From Vulcanimicrobiota bacterium (GTDB taxonomy: Bacteria; Vulcanimicrobiota; Vulcanimicrobiia; Vulcanimicrobiales; Vulcanimicrobiaceae): a stretch of DNA of 64,000 nucleotides. Positions 17,426 to 26,275 of the stretch are shown here, in pieces. Made by a program: the position numbers and the translations under genes. The first letter of the stretch is position 1, and the number at the start of each line of letters is the position of its first letter. Where the stretch lies: contig PMOS01000011.1 in NCBI GenBank assembly GCA_003161435.1, forward strand, positions 62,001 to 126,000. Direction: 5' to 3'. The notes beneath the pieces were generated by a model. It saw only the letters and a list, made by a program, of their open reading frames with translations, ran no database searches and was not told the DNA's origin.

Positions 17426-18394
17426 ATGATCACTTTGCCGGCGGCGGCGCGGTTGCGCGGCCGGAACGTCCTCTCCGTGACCGACCTGGGCGGCGACGAG
17501 CTCACCAGCTTGCTGGCGCTTGCCCAGACCCTCAAGGCGCGCGGCCGGGAGCAAATGACCCTGCTGCGCGGCAAGACGCTCGTCATGCTGTTCGAGAAGC
17601 CGTCGCTGCGGACGCGCATCTCGTTCGAAGCCGGGATGACGCAGCTGGGCGGCCACGCCATCGCGGTCAGCGGCAGCGACGTCGGGATCGGTACCCGCGA
17701 GTCGCCCGAGGACGCGGCCCGCGCCCTTTCCCGCTACGGCGACGCGATCGTCTACCGCACGCACGCGCACGAGCCGCTGGTGCGCTTCGCCGGCGCCGCG
17801 ACCGTACCGACGATCAACGCGCTCTCCGAAGCGGCCCATCCGTGCCAAGCGTTCGCGGACATGCTCACGATCCGCGAACGGTTCGGGACGCTGCAAGGGC
17901 TGCGGTTGGCGTTCGTCGGCGACGCGCGCAACAACGTCGCTGCCTCGGTCGCCGAAGCGGCAGCGCTGTCGGGGATGTCGATAACCTTCGCCGCCCCGCC
18001 GACGCATCGTCCATCGGACGCATTTTTGAGCCGGCTGGTGAAGCTCGGCGCGCCGCACGGCGTGACCGCGCGAGCGTTCACGTCGCCGATTCGCGCCGTG
18101 CGCGACGTCGACGTCGTCTACACCGACGTGTGGACCTCGATGGGCGACGAGCAGTTCAGCGAACGCAACGTCGCGGCGCTGCGCCCATACCAGGTCGACG
18201 CGACGCTGATGGACGCGGCCGCCAAGCACGCGCTCTTCATGCACTGTCTCCCCGCGCATCGCGGCGAAGAGGTGACGGGCGAGGTCATCGACGGTCCGCG
18301 CAGCGTCGTCTTCGATCAAGCCGAGAACCGTTTGCACGCGCAAAAAGCGCTGCTCCTCGCCCTCTGCACCGACCTCCGCGGTATCACGGAATGA
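17426..18394 (+). CDS. argF: Ornithine carbamoyltransferase
   Basis: A 322-residue transcarbamylase: carbamoyl-phosphate loop KPSLRTRISFE (the SxRT motif), HPCQ, and the ornithine-binding HCLPAHRGEE. It makes citrulline from ornithine and carbamoyl phosphate in the cytoplasm. ATG 17426 is preferred over ATG 17417 because the latter lies inside the downstream ARG box and before the predicted transcript start; neither has a Shine-Dalgarno. It is the first gene of the run argF-argR-argG-argH-argC-argJ-argD, with 31 bases to argR. Confidence 0.92.
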   Translation: MITLPAAARLRGRNVLSVTDLGGDELTSLLALAQTLKARGREQMTLLRGKTLVMLFEKPSLRTRISFEAGMTQLGGHAIAVSGSDVGIGTRESPEDAARALSRYGDAIVYRTHAHEPLVRFAGAATVPTINALSEAAHPCQAFADMLTIRERFGTLQGLRLAFVGDARNNVAASVAEAAALSGMSITFAAPPTHRPSDAFLSRLVKLGAPHGVTARAFTSPIRAVRDVDVVYTDVWTSMGDEQFSERNVAALRPYQVDATLMDAAAKHALFMHCLPAHRGEEVTGEVIDGPRSVVFDQAENRLHAQKALLLALCTDLRGITE

Positions 18395-18425
18395 CCCTTC
18401 GACACGCTCAGAGCAGGTTCGACTG

Positions 18426-18905
18426 ATGGAAGCGCTTGCCCAACCCAAGACCAAACGCCAGCGCGCGATCCTCTCGCTGATCGCGGCGCGTCCGATCCAC
18501 TCGCAGGACGAGCTGGCGCTGCTGCTCGAGCAGCAGGGCTACGAGGTCACCCAGGCAACCGTCTCGCGCGACATCAAGGAGCTCGGGCTGCTGAAGGTCG
18601 CGCTCAAAGGCGGAAACGGCGGAACGTTCAAGTACGTCGAGCCGACCGTCGGTCCGGCGTTCGCCTCGCGGCTGCACCGGGTCGTTTCCGAGGTCGTCAT
18701 CCAAGCGCGCTCGAGCCTCAACCAGATCGTGCTGCGCACGCATCCGGGGACGGCGATGATGCTCGCCGCCGCAATCGACAACGCCGGTTGGCCCGAAGTG
18801 CTCGGCACGATCGGCGGCGACGACACGGTGCTGGTGATCTGCGAGAAGCCCGAGACCACGCCGATGATAAAACAACGTTTCGAAGACATGCGGGGAGAAC
18901 AGTAG
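18426..18905 (+). CDS. argR: Arginine repressor
   Basis: A 159-residue ArgR. It has an N-terminal winged helix (KRQRAILSLIAARPIHSQDE, then VTQATVSRDIKELGLLKV, residues about 9-60) and a C-terminal hexamerisation and arginine-binding domain (TAMMLAAAIDNAGWPEVLGT, then GDDTVLVICE, with the DD pair that contacts arginine). It represses the operon through the boxes over the argF promoter, giving feedback by arginine. It is placed between argF and argG, 4 bases from argG. Confidence 0.93.
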   Translation: MEALAQPKTKRQRAILSLIAARPIHSQDELALLLEQQGYEVTQATVSRDIKELGLLKVALKGGNGGTFKYVEPTVGPAFASRLHRVVSEVVIQARSSLNQIVLRTHPGTAMMLAAAIDNAGWPEVLGTIGGDDTVLVICEKPETTPMIKQRFEDMRGEQ

Positions 18906-18909
18906 TTCC

Positions 18910-20142
18910 GTGAAGATCGTCTTGGCGTATTCCGGCGGACTCGACACGTCGGTGCTCCTCAAACAGTTCGTGCAGGCCGGGCATCAGGTCGTCGCGATGA
19001 CGGCGAATCTGGGCGAGTCGGATCTCGTCGCCGGCGATGGATCGCAGGACGCGCTCGACGCCGTGCGCCGCAAAGCGCTCGCGCTCGGCGCAGTCGAAGC
19101 GGTGATGATCGACGCGCGCGAGCGCTTCATCGACGACTACGCGTACAAGGCGCTCGCCGCCAACGCGCTGTACGAGGGCGTCTATCCGCTCAGTGCGGCA
19201 CTGTCGCGGCCGCTCATCGCCGATTTGCTGGTCGAAACCGCCGCCGAGTACGCCGCGGATACCGTCGCCCACGGCTGCACCGGCAAAGGGAACGATCAAG
19301 TGCGGATCGAGGTCGGCGTGCGCGCCAAGGCGCCGCACCTGCGCACCCTCGCGCCGCTGCGCGAGAAGCCGCTCTCGCGCCCCGACGCGATCGCGTACGC
19401 GCAAGCCAACGGCGTCCCGATCTCGCATACCGCGGCGAAGCCGTACTCGGTCGATGCGAACCTGTGGGGCCGCTCGATCGAAGCGGGCGTGCTCGAGGAT
19501 CCCTGGAACGCGCCGCCCGAGGACGCCTATGCGTGGACCGTCGCGCCGGCGACGGCCCCGATCGCGGGCGACGAGGTCGTCATCGCGTTCCGGCACGGCA
19601 TCCCGTCGATCGGCGGCACGCACGGCGCGCAGATGGTCTTCGAGCTGAACAAGGTCGCCGGTGCCAACGGCGTCGGGCGAATCGACCTGATCGAAGACCG
19701 GGTCGTCGGGCTCAAATCGCGCGAGGTCTACGAGTGCCCGGGCAGCGTCACGCTGATCGAAGCGCACAAGGCGCTCGAGCGGCTCGTGCTCACGCGCGAC
19801 GAGTTGCGGCTCAAGGCGGCGCTCGACCAGAAGTATGCCGAGCTGATCTACGACGCGCAGTGGCCGGCGCCACTGCGCAACGCGCTCGACGCGTTCAACG
19901 CGAAGATCGCCGAGCGTCTCACGGGTGACGTGCGCGTGCAGCTGCTGCGCGGTCGCGCGGTCGTCACCGGTTCGCGCTCGCCGTTCGCGCTCTACGACGA
20001 ATCGCTGGCGACCTATGGTGCGGGCGACCGCTTCCGTCACGACGCCGCCGGCGGTTTCATCGAGATCCACGGGCTGCCGGTCGCTGCAGGTGCCGCCAAA
20101 GCCGCCGCTGCTGCCGAGGCAGCGACCCCGCAACCGGTCTGA
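18910..20142 (+). CDS. argG: Argininosuccinate synthase
   Basis: A 410-residue enzyme opening with the PP-loop AYSGGLDTSVLL and continuing with HGCTGKGNDQVR and the citrulline/aspartate-binding KPYSVDANLWGRSIE. It joins citrulline and aspartate using ATP. The start is GTG 18910, 4 bases after argR. The length matches the family. A short Ala-rich tail (GAAKAAAAAEAA) extends the C-terminus. It is followed 4 bases later by argH. Confidence 0.95.
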   Translation: MKIVLAYSGGLDTSVLLKQFVQAGHQVVAMTANLGESDLVAGDGSQDALDAVRRKALALGAVEAVMIDARERFIDDYAYKALAANALYEGVYPLSAALSRPLIADLLVETAAEYAADTVAHGCTGKGNDQVRIEVGVRAKAPHLRTLAPLREKPLSRPDAIAYAQANGVPISHTAAKPYSVDANLWGRSIEAGVLEDPWNAPPEDAYAWTVAPATAPIAGDEVVIAFRHGIPSIGGTHGAQMVFELNKVAGANGVGRIDLIEDRVVGLKSREVYECPGSVTLIEAHKALERLVLTRDELRLKAALDQKYAELIYDAQWPAPLRNALDAFNAKIAERLTGDVRVQLLRGRAVVTGSRSPFALYDESLATYGAGDRFRHDAAGGFIEIHGLPVAAGAAKAAAAAEAATPQPV

Positions 20143-20146
20143 CACC

Positions 20147-21532
20147 GTGAGCTCGCTGCAGTGGGGCGGGCGCTTCGCATCCGCTCCGGATGCAGCGCTC
20201 CTCGCGTTCGGTTCCAGCCTGGCGGACGACCTCGTGCTCGCGCCGTTCGACGTGCGCTGCTCGCGCGCGCACGTCGCTGCACTTTCCGGCGTGCTCGCGC
20301 CGGCCGACGCGGGCGCGCTGCTCGCCGCGCTCGATCGCGTCGCCGCCGAGATCGACGACGGGGCGTTCGCTGCGTGGGCGACGACGCACGCCTTCGAGGA
20401 CGTGCACGGCGCGATCGACGCGCGCGTGCGCGAGCTCGCCGGTCCGGCCGGTGAACGGCTGCACGCCGGTCGATCGCGCAACGATCAGGTCGCGACGACC
20501 CTGTTGCTGTACGCGCGCGACCGCGCGGCGCGCGGAGCGCGCGGCGCGGTCGACGTCGCCGCGCTGCTCGAGGACCGCGCCGAAAGCGCGCTCGAACGCG
20601 GGACGCTGCTCGCCGCGACGACGCATTGGCAGCCGGCGCAGCCGGTATTGCTGGCTTTCTGGCTCGACGCCGCGGCGCAAGGCTTCGTGCGTGCGGCCGA
20701 GCGGTTCGCGCGCGTCGCCGCCGATGCGGCGCGCTTCTGCCCGCTCGGCAGCGCGGCGCTGGCCGGCTCTTCGCTGCCGCTCGACCGCGCCGCGGCGGCA
20801 CGCGAGCTAGGCTTCGGCGCGCCGTCGCGCAACGCACTCGACAGCGTCGGCGACCGCGACGTCGCGCTCGACCTGCTGCACGCCGCGGTGCGCGCGGTGG
20901 TCGCGGCGTCCCGTCCGAGCGAAGAGCTGGTGATCTGGGCGACGCCGGCGTTCGGCTACGTCCGGCTCGACGACGCCGCCTCGACGGGCTCGAGCCTGAT
21001 GCCGCAGAAGCGCAACCCCGACCCGTTCGAGCTCGTTCGCGCCGCCGGCGCGCGCGCGATCGGCGTCTACGCCGGGGCGCTCGCGACGACCAACGGCGTC
21101 GCGCTCTCGTATCATCGGGACCTGCAGCAAACCAAGGCCCAGGTCATCGACGGGACCGAGGCGGGGCTGGCGGCGCTCGACGCCTTCCGCCGCGCGTTCG
21201 CGCACGTCCACTTCAACGACGCGCAGACCGCGGCGCGCGCGGGCGACGGTTACACGGTGGCGACCGATCTCGCCGACGCGCTGATCCTGGCCGGCGCGAC
21301 CGCTCGCGAGGCGCATCACGCCGTCGGCGAACGCGTCGTCCTCGCCGAGGAGGAGGGGCGTCCGCTGGATGGCCGCGACGCCGCCGCCCTCGGCGTCGCT
21401 GACGCCCCGGTCGATCCGCGCGCCTCGGTTTGGGGCAAGCGCAGCGCCGGTTCGACCGGGCCGGGGATGGTGGCGACGTCGATCGCCGCAACGCGCGACG
21501 CGATCGCCGCGTTATCGGAGTCGTTCCTATGA
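20147..21532 (+). CDS. argH: Argininosuccinate lyase
   Basis: A 461-residue fumarase-superfamily lyase starting MSSLQWGGRFA (GTG 20147). It carries HAGRSRNDQV, the catalytic-loop signature GSSLMPQKRNPD and the usual helical bundle. It releases arginine and fumarate. The longer in-frame opening at 19925 lies within argG. The stop overlaps the argC start (ATGA), indicating translational coupling. Confidence 0.94.
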   Translation: MSSLQWGGRFASAPDAALLAFGSSLADDLVLAPFDVRCSRAHVAALSGVLAPADAGALLAALDRVAAEIDDGAFAAWATTHAFEDVHGAIDARVRELAGPAGERLHAGRSRNDQVATTLLLYARDRAARGARGAVDVAALLEDRAESALERGTLLAATTHWQPAQPVLLAFWLDAAAQGFVRAAERFARVAADAARFCPLGSAALAGSSLPLDRAAAARELGFGAPSRNALDSVGDRDVALDLLHAAVRAVVAASRPSEELVIWATPAFGYVRLDDAASTGSSLMPQKRNPDPFELVRAAGARAIGVYAGALATTNGVALSYHRDLQQTKAQVIDGTEAGLAALDAFRRAFAHVHFNDAQTAARAGDGYTVATDLADALILAGATAREAHHAVGERVVLAEEEGRPLDGRDAAALGVADAPVDPRASVWGKRSAGSTGPGMVATSIAATRDAIAALSESFL

Positions 21533-22509
21533 TCACCGCCCACGTCGTCGGCGCGAGCGGCTACGCCGCCGCGGAGCTCATCCGGCTCATCGACCGTCAC
21601 CCGTCGGTTGCACTGGGCGTGCTCGAAAGCCGCTCGCAGCCCGGCATACCGGTCGCCGACGTGTTCCCCTGGCTGCCGCACGTGCACGTCGAGCTCGAAG
21701 AGCGTGGGACCGCGCTCGCGCGCGTCCGCTCTGACGACGTCGTCTTTCTTGCCGGCGGACACGAGCTCGCCCGCGAACAAGCGCCGGCGCTGCTCGCCAA
21801 GGGCGCGCGCGTGATCGATCTGTCCGACGCGTTTCGGCTCGAAGTGAACGCGGGCGAGGCGGTCTACGGTTTCCCGGAACGTTATCGCGCGCAGATCGCC
21901 GGCGCCCGGCTGATCGCGAACCCCGGCTGTTACGTCACCGCCGCGCTGCTCGCCCTCGTCCCGCTCGAGCCGCTCGCCGATCGCATCGCGCAGGTCGTGA
22001 TCGATGCGAAGAGCGGGATCACCGGCGCCGGCCGCACGCCGGCCGTGACGTCAATGTTCGCCGAGGTCGACGGTGACGTGCGCGCGTACGGTTTGGCCGG
22101 CCACCGCCACGGTGCGGAGATCGTCCAAGAGTCGCGCGCCGCGGGAATCAACGCGCCGATCGTCTTCTCGCCGCACGTCGTTCCGCTCAAGAGCGGGCTC
22201 TTGGCCGACGTGTACCTGATCCCGCGCAGCCCGCTCTCGCGCGGCGACGTCCTCGCGTTGTACGAACGCTTTTACGCTGCCAATCCGTTCGTCACGGTGT
22301 TTCGCAACCTGCGAGCGCCGCACTTGCCGGCCTTGGTGGGAACGAACGACGCGCACCTGGCGGTCGCCGAACGCGACGGCGTCGTCCACGTCCTGTCCGC
22401 GATCGACAACCTGGGCAAAGGTGCCGCGGGTCAGGCGATCCAGAACATGAACCTCGTGCTCGGCCTCCCGGAGGAACAGGGTTTCGATGCTCGCACAACC
22501 GTCGGCTGA
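21529..22509 (+). CDS. argC: N-acetyl-gamma-glutamyl-phosphate reductase
   Basis: A 326-residue reductase: N-terminal Rossmann start HVVGASGYAAAELIRL, catalytic Cys in NPGCYVTA, the AKSGITGAGR loop and the GHRHGAEI histidine region. It reduces the product of ArgB to the semialdehyde. The ATG overlaps the argH stop. Its 3' end overlaps argJ by 23 bases. Confidence 0.93.
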   Translation: MITAHVVGASGYAAAELIRLIDRHPSVALGVLESRSQPGIPVADVFPWLPHVHVELEERGTALARVRSDDVVFLAGGHELAREQAPALLAKGARVIDLSDAFRLEVNAGEAVYGFPERYRAQIAGARLIANPGCYVTAALLALVPLEPLADRIAQVVIDAKSGITGAGRTPAVTSMFAEVDGDVRAYGLAGHRHGAEIVQESRAAGINAPIVFSPHVVPLKSGLLADVYLIPRSPLSRGDVLALYERFYAANPFVTVFRNLRAPHLPALVGTNDAHLAVAERDGVVHVLSAIDNLGKGAAGQAIQNMNLVLGLPEEQGFDARTTVG

Positions 22510-23737
22510 ACGCTCGGCCAAACCGGCGAACAACGGAGAGCCGGTCCGCCTAATCCAGGTCCGTGGTGGGCTTGGCGCCGTCCCCGGCCTGCGCATGACC
22601 GGCGTTCACGCCGGGATCAAGAAGCGCAAGACCGACCTCGCGCTGATCGCGCTGCCCGGGCCGCACGTGTGCGCGCAGGTGATCACGACGAACGAGATCA
22701 AAGCGGCGCCGCTGCTCGCGACGACGGCGCACTTGGACGCCGAAGGCGACGCGATCGGCGCGATCGTGTGCAACTCGGGCTGCGCGAATGCGTGCACCGG
22801 TGAGCGCGGCTTGCGCGACGCGGAGAACACCGCGCGCCATACCGCGACGCTGCTCGGTCTGCGCTCGACGCAGGTCGTCGTCGCATCGACCGGGGTCATC
22901 GGCGTGACGTTGCCGATGGACCGTCTCTCAAAGGGTTTGGACCGCGCCTTCAAGGCGCTCTCCGAAGGCCCGGAGGCGGCGTATGACGCGGCCGAAGCGA
23001 TCATGACGACCGATCACGTCCCCAAGCTCGCCGCGTACGCGTGGCACGAGAACGGAGAGCGCCGCGTCATCGGCGGAATCGCCAAAGGCTCGGGGATGAT
23101 CGCTCCCAACATGGCGACGATGCTCGCGTTCCTGGTGACCGACGCCACGGTTTCGCGCGCGTCGCTCACCGAAGCGCTGCGCGAAGCATCGGACGGAACG
23201 TTCAACATGATCTCGGTCGACGGCGACATGTCGACCAACGATGCCGTGTATTGTTGCGCCAAGCCGGGCAACGGTGAGGCGACCCCCGGCCTGCGCGCGG
23301 CGTTGTCGGCGGTGTGCCGCGATCTCGCCGTCGGAATGGTCAAAGACGGCGAGGGCGCGACCAAGACGCTGACGTTCACCGTGACCGGCGCGCGCGACGA
23401 GCAGCAGGCGCGCAAGGTCGCACGCGCGGTGATCAACTCGAGCCTGGTGAAGACCGCGCTCTACGGCGAGGATCCGAACTGGGGGCGCATCGTCGCGGCG
23501 GCCGGCTCGGTCGGCGCGGGGATGGATCCCGAAACGTGGTCGCTGTATCTCGGTGGCCACACGTGGGTCGAACGCGGCGCGATCGAAGCGATGAGCGAAG
23601 CCGAGGCGCACCACTTCCTCGAAGAGCAAACCGTCGAAGCAACGCTGGATCTGGGGCTCGGCGAAGCGACCGCCACGGCCTGGGGTTGCGACCTCACCGG
23701 CGACTACGTCCGCATCAACGCGCATTACCGGACATGA
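22487..23737 (+). CDS. argJ: Bifunctional ornithine acetyltransferase / N-acetylglutamate synthase
   Basis: A 416-residue ArgJ. The autoprocessing site is visible as NMATMLAF, with cleavage expected between Ala and Thr to give alpha and beta chains. Other family marks are NSGCANACTG, ASTGVIG and GEDPNWGRI. It recycles the acetyl group from acetylornithine to glutamate, so a separate argA or argE is not strictly needed. The first 15 residues overlap argC in another frame. Confidence 0.94.
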   Translation: MLAQPSAERSAKPANNGEPVRLIQVRGGLGAVPGLRMTGVHAGIKKRKTDLALIALPGPHVCAQVITTNEIKAAPLLATTAHLDAEGDAIGAIVCNSGCANACTGERGLRDAENTARHTATLLGLRSTQVVVASTGVIGVTLPMDRLSKGLDRAFKALSEGPEAAYDAAEAIMTTDHVPKLAAYAWHENGERRVIGGIAKGSGMIAPNMATMLAFLVTDATVSRASLTEALREASDGTFNMISVDGDMSTNDAVYCCAKPGNGEATPGLRAALSAVCRDLAVGMVKDGEGATKTLTFTVTGARDEQQARKVARAVINSSLVKTALYGEDPNWGRIVAAAGSVGAGMDPETWSLYLGGHTWVERGAIEAMSEAEAHHFLEEQTVEATLDLGLGEATATAWGCDLTGDYVRINAHYRT

Positions 23738-23783
23738 GTTGGCTACGCCAACTCAAGTCCTGTGGGTTCGCCGCGGCGAACCC
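23736..23783. repeat. Two intergenic palindromes between argJ and argD
   Basis: An 8-bp stem with a 3-base loop (GAGTTGGC-TAC-GCCAACTC, 23736-23754) is followed by a perfect 20-bp palindrome (23764-23783) centred on GCCGCGGC. Neither is followed by a T-tract, so they are not terminators. They could be an mRNA-processing site or REP-like element that sets argD expression apart from the rest of the operon. Confidence 0.55.
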
Positions 23784-23856
23784 TTCGCGGTCCTCGCTAC
23801 GCTGCGGTCCGCACAAAGGAAAGTTGAAAGAAGCTCGGTGAGTTGGGGGAGATGAA

Positions 23857-25077
23857 ATGATTCCGGTTGTGGCGCGTGGGGCGCGCTTGGTTACGACGCA
23901 TCCGCACGTGATGGCGAACTATGGGCGGCTCGAGATCAACATCGTGCGCGGCGAAGGTTGCTGGCTGTACGACGAGTCAGGAAACGCGTATCTCGATCTC
24001 GTCGCCGGGATCGCGGTCTGCGCGCTGGGTCACGCGCATCCGCGGATCGCGCGTGCTGTCGCCGAGCAGGCCGCTACGCTCGTACACGTCAGTAATCTCG
24101 TGCACCACGAGCCGGCCGGCATGCTGGCGGACCGGCTTGCCGAGCTGTCCGGGTTCGACACTGTCTTCTTCTGCAACAGCGGCGCCGAAGCGAACGAGGC
24201 GGCGATCAAGCTCGCCCGCAAGCACGCCTGGCGCCGCGGAGAAAAGAACCGCAACGTCATCCTCGCGGCGCACGGTTCGTTTCACGGGCGCACCCTCGGC
24301 GCGTTGGCCGCGACCGACAATCCGGCGTATCACGAAGGCTTCGAACCGTTGCCGCTCGGGTTCGCGCACGTCCCGTTCAACGACGTCGCCGCACTCGACG
24401 CAGCGATCGGCGAAACGACGGCCTGCTTTCTGGTCGAGCCCGTGCAGGGCGAGAGCGGGATCGTGCCGGCCACGCGCGAGTACCTACGGGCTGCGCGTCG
24501 CATTTGTGACGAGCGCGGCGCGCTGCTGATCTTCGACGAAGTGCAGTGCGGGATGGGTCGGCTCGGCCGCCTGTTCGCGCATCAGCTCTACGACGTGACA
24601 CCCGACGCGTTCACGCTGGCCAAGTCGCTCGCAAACGGTTTGCCGATCGGTGCGCTCATCGTTCGCGGCGCGGCGGCTACATCGCTTCAGCCGGGCGACC
24701 ATGGGACGACTTTTGGCGGATCGCCCGTCCCGGCCGCGGCAGCGCTTGAACATCTCGCGATTCGCGACGTCGTCGACATCGACGCGCAGGTGACGACCGC
24801 CGGGCAACTGCTAACCGACGAGCTCGCCGCAATCGCGCGCGACCACGGCGATGTCTTCGAAGCGCCGCGAGGAATCGGCTTGATGCTCGGCCTCCCGGTC
24901 CGCGAGGGTCGCGAAGCGAAGACGTTCGTCACCCGCGGACTCGATCACGGCGTCTTCCTCAACGCGGCCGGACGCAATACGCTGCGTTTCGTCCCACCCC
25001 TGATCATCTCCAACGACGAAATCCGGGAAGCCGCCGTCCGCCTCCGCGCCACCATCGACGCAACCCTCCGCAGCTAG
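23857..25077 (+). CDS. argD: Acetylornithine aminotransferase
   Basis: A 406-residue class III PLP aminotransferase: CNSGAEANEAAIKLAR, EPVQGESG, the PLP Lys in TLAKSLANGLPIGA and the phosphate-binding HGTTFGGSP. It converts the ArgC product to acetylornithine. ATG 23857 is preceded by GGGGAG. It ends the arg run and is separated from argJ by a 119-base spacer with palindromes. No terminator was seen before the convergent peroxiredoxin. Confidence 0.93.
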   Translation: MIPVVARGARLVTTHPHVMANYGRLEINIVRGEGCWLYDESGNAYLDLVAGIAVCALGHAHPRIARAVAEQAATLVHVSNLVHHEPAGMLADRLAELSGFDTVFFCNSGAEANEAAIKLARKHAWRRGEKNRNVILAAHGSFHGRTLGALAATDNPAYHEGFEPLPLGFAHVPFNDVAALDAAIGETTACFLVEPVQGESGIVPATREYLRAARRICDERGALLIFDEVQCGMGRLGRLFAHQLYDVTPDAFTLAKSLANGLPIGALIVRGAAATSLQPGDHGTTFGGSPVPAAAALEHLAIRDVVDIDAQVTTAGQLLTDELAAIARDHGDVFEAPRGIGLMLGLPVREGREAKTFVTRGLDHGVFLNAAGRNTLRFVPPLIISNDEIREAAVRLRATIDATLRS

Positions 25078-25127
25078 GAGCTCGCGACCACGACGCTTAG
25101 CCGGTTGAGCGGGAAGCCGGCAGCACG

Positions 25128-25679
25128 TTACTTGACTTTGAGCGCCTGTAATGCGGCCAGGGTGTTTTGCACGTGCAGCGTCGGGTCGAGGCTGGTGTAG
25201 CTGTAGACGATCGTGCCGTTGGGCGCGATCACATACGAGGTGCGGTTCGCGTATTGCGGCGCCTGGAGTACCGCATCGTAGGACTTGGCGATGGTCAAAC
25301 CGGGGTCGCTGGCGACCAGGAATGCCGAACGGCACTCTTGGGTCGAAAACTTCTTCTGCGTATCGATGTCGTCGGCGCTGACGCCGATCACGGTCGCGCC
25401 GAGCTTCTGGTAGTCGGCGATATGATCGGAGAACAAGTGCGCTTCGACGGTGCAGCCCTGGGTGAACGACTTCGGAAAGAAGTACAGCACCACGGGGCCC
25501 TTGGCGAGCGCGACTTTGAGATCGACCGTCCGCACGTCGCCGCCTTGCGCGGCCTGCGCGGTGAACTCCGGCGCCGGGCTACCGGTCGTGAGCGCGGCCG
25601 AAGCCCGGCCGGGCGAACCCACGGCGAGCGCCAGCGACGCGACCGCGGCCAGAACGGAAAGAACGAGTGGGCGCGGCAT
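25128..25679 (-). CDS. Exported Bcp/AhpC-type peroxiredoxin
   Basis: A 183-residue protein with a signal peptide (LVLSVLAAVASLALAVG, cleavage near ASA) and a thioredoxin-fold peroxidase domain. The peroxidatic Cys lies in KSFTQGCTVEAH and a resolving Cys in TQECRSAF. It would reduce peroxides in the periplasm. Two starts are good: ATG 25679 (GGAGG, 6 bases) and ATG 25715 (GGGGAG, 6 bases, adding 12 residues); I chose the one giving the cleaner signal peptide. It is convergent with argD. Confidence 0.8.
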   Translation of the reverse strand: MPRPLVLSVLAAVASLALAVGSPGRASAALTTGSPAPEFTAQAAQGGDVRTVDLKVALAKGPVVLYFFPKSFTQGCTVEAHLFSDHIADYQKLGATVIGVSADDIDTQKKFSTQECRSAFLVASDPGLTIAKSYDAVLQAPQYANRTSYVIAPNGTIVYSYTSLDPTLHVQNTLAALQALKVK

Positions 25680-25924
25680 CGAGAGCCTCCGGCCAAGTGC
25701 GAACGTGTGGGACATACGTAACTCCCCTGTACAGAAAACGGATGAGGACTTTCTGAGACGCGGCGCGAGGGGGCCAGGGCGGACGACGGCGGGCGGCATA
25801 AGGCAAGCTACGCGGCTCGCCGAATCGTCCCCCCTAAGCAATGCGGAGGTGTCGATTTCGGGGCGCCCCGTTCGTCTCTGCAGCGGATGCCGCCAGAGCA
25901 TCCGCACCGGTGAAGGGACGACCA

Positions 25925-26275
25925 ATGAAATACATGCTGCTGATCTACGGCCCCAAGCGCGACCGCGAGCCGACCCCTGAAGAGTGGGCCGCATCGATGC
26001 CCGCCTGGGAGGCGTTCGGCAACGAGCTGCGCAGCCACAACGCCTACGTCGACGCCGCCCCGCTCGCCGGGACCGACAGCGCGACGACCGTCCGCGTGCG
26101 CGACGGCAACCGCGTCGTGACCGACGGGCCGTTCGCCGAGACGAAGGAATGGCTGGGCGGCTACTACATCATCGAGGCGCCGTCGCTCGACGGAGCGATC
26201 GAAGCGGCGGCGATGTGCCCCGGCGCGAAGGACGGCTCGGTGGAGATTCGGCCGATTGTCGACCTCGGGGGCTGA
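25925..26275 (+). CDS. DGPF/YCII-domain protein
   Basis: A 116-residue YCII-family protein beginning MKYMLLIYGPK with the diagnostic TDGPFAETKEWLGGYYII. This family is encoded beside ECF42 sigma factors and is thought to act with them, as here, where the sigma gene overlaps its end by about 20 bases. The biochemical activity is not established. ATG 25925 was chosen over an upstream frame of 28 residues lacking family similarity. Confidence 0.85.
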   Translation: MKYMLLIYGPKRDREPTPEEWAASMPAWEAFGNELRSHNAYVDAAPLAGTDSATTVRVRDGNRVVTDGPFAETKEWLGGYYIIEAPSLDGAIEAAAMCPGAKDGSVEIRPIVDLGG

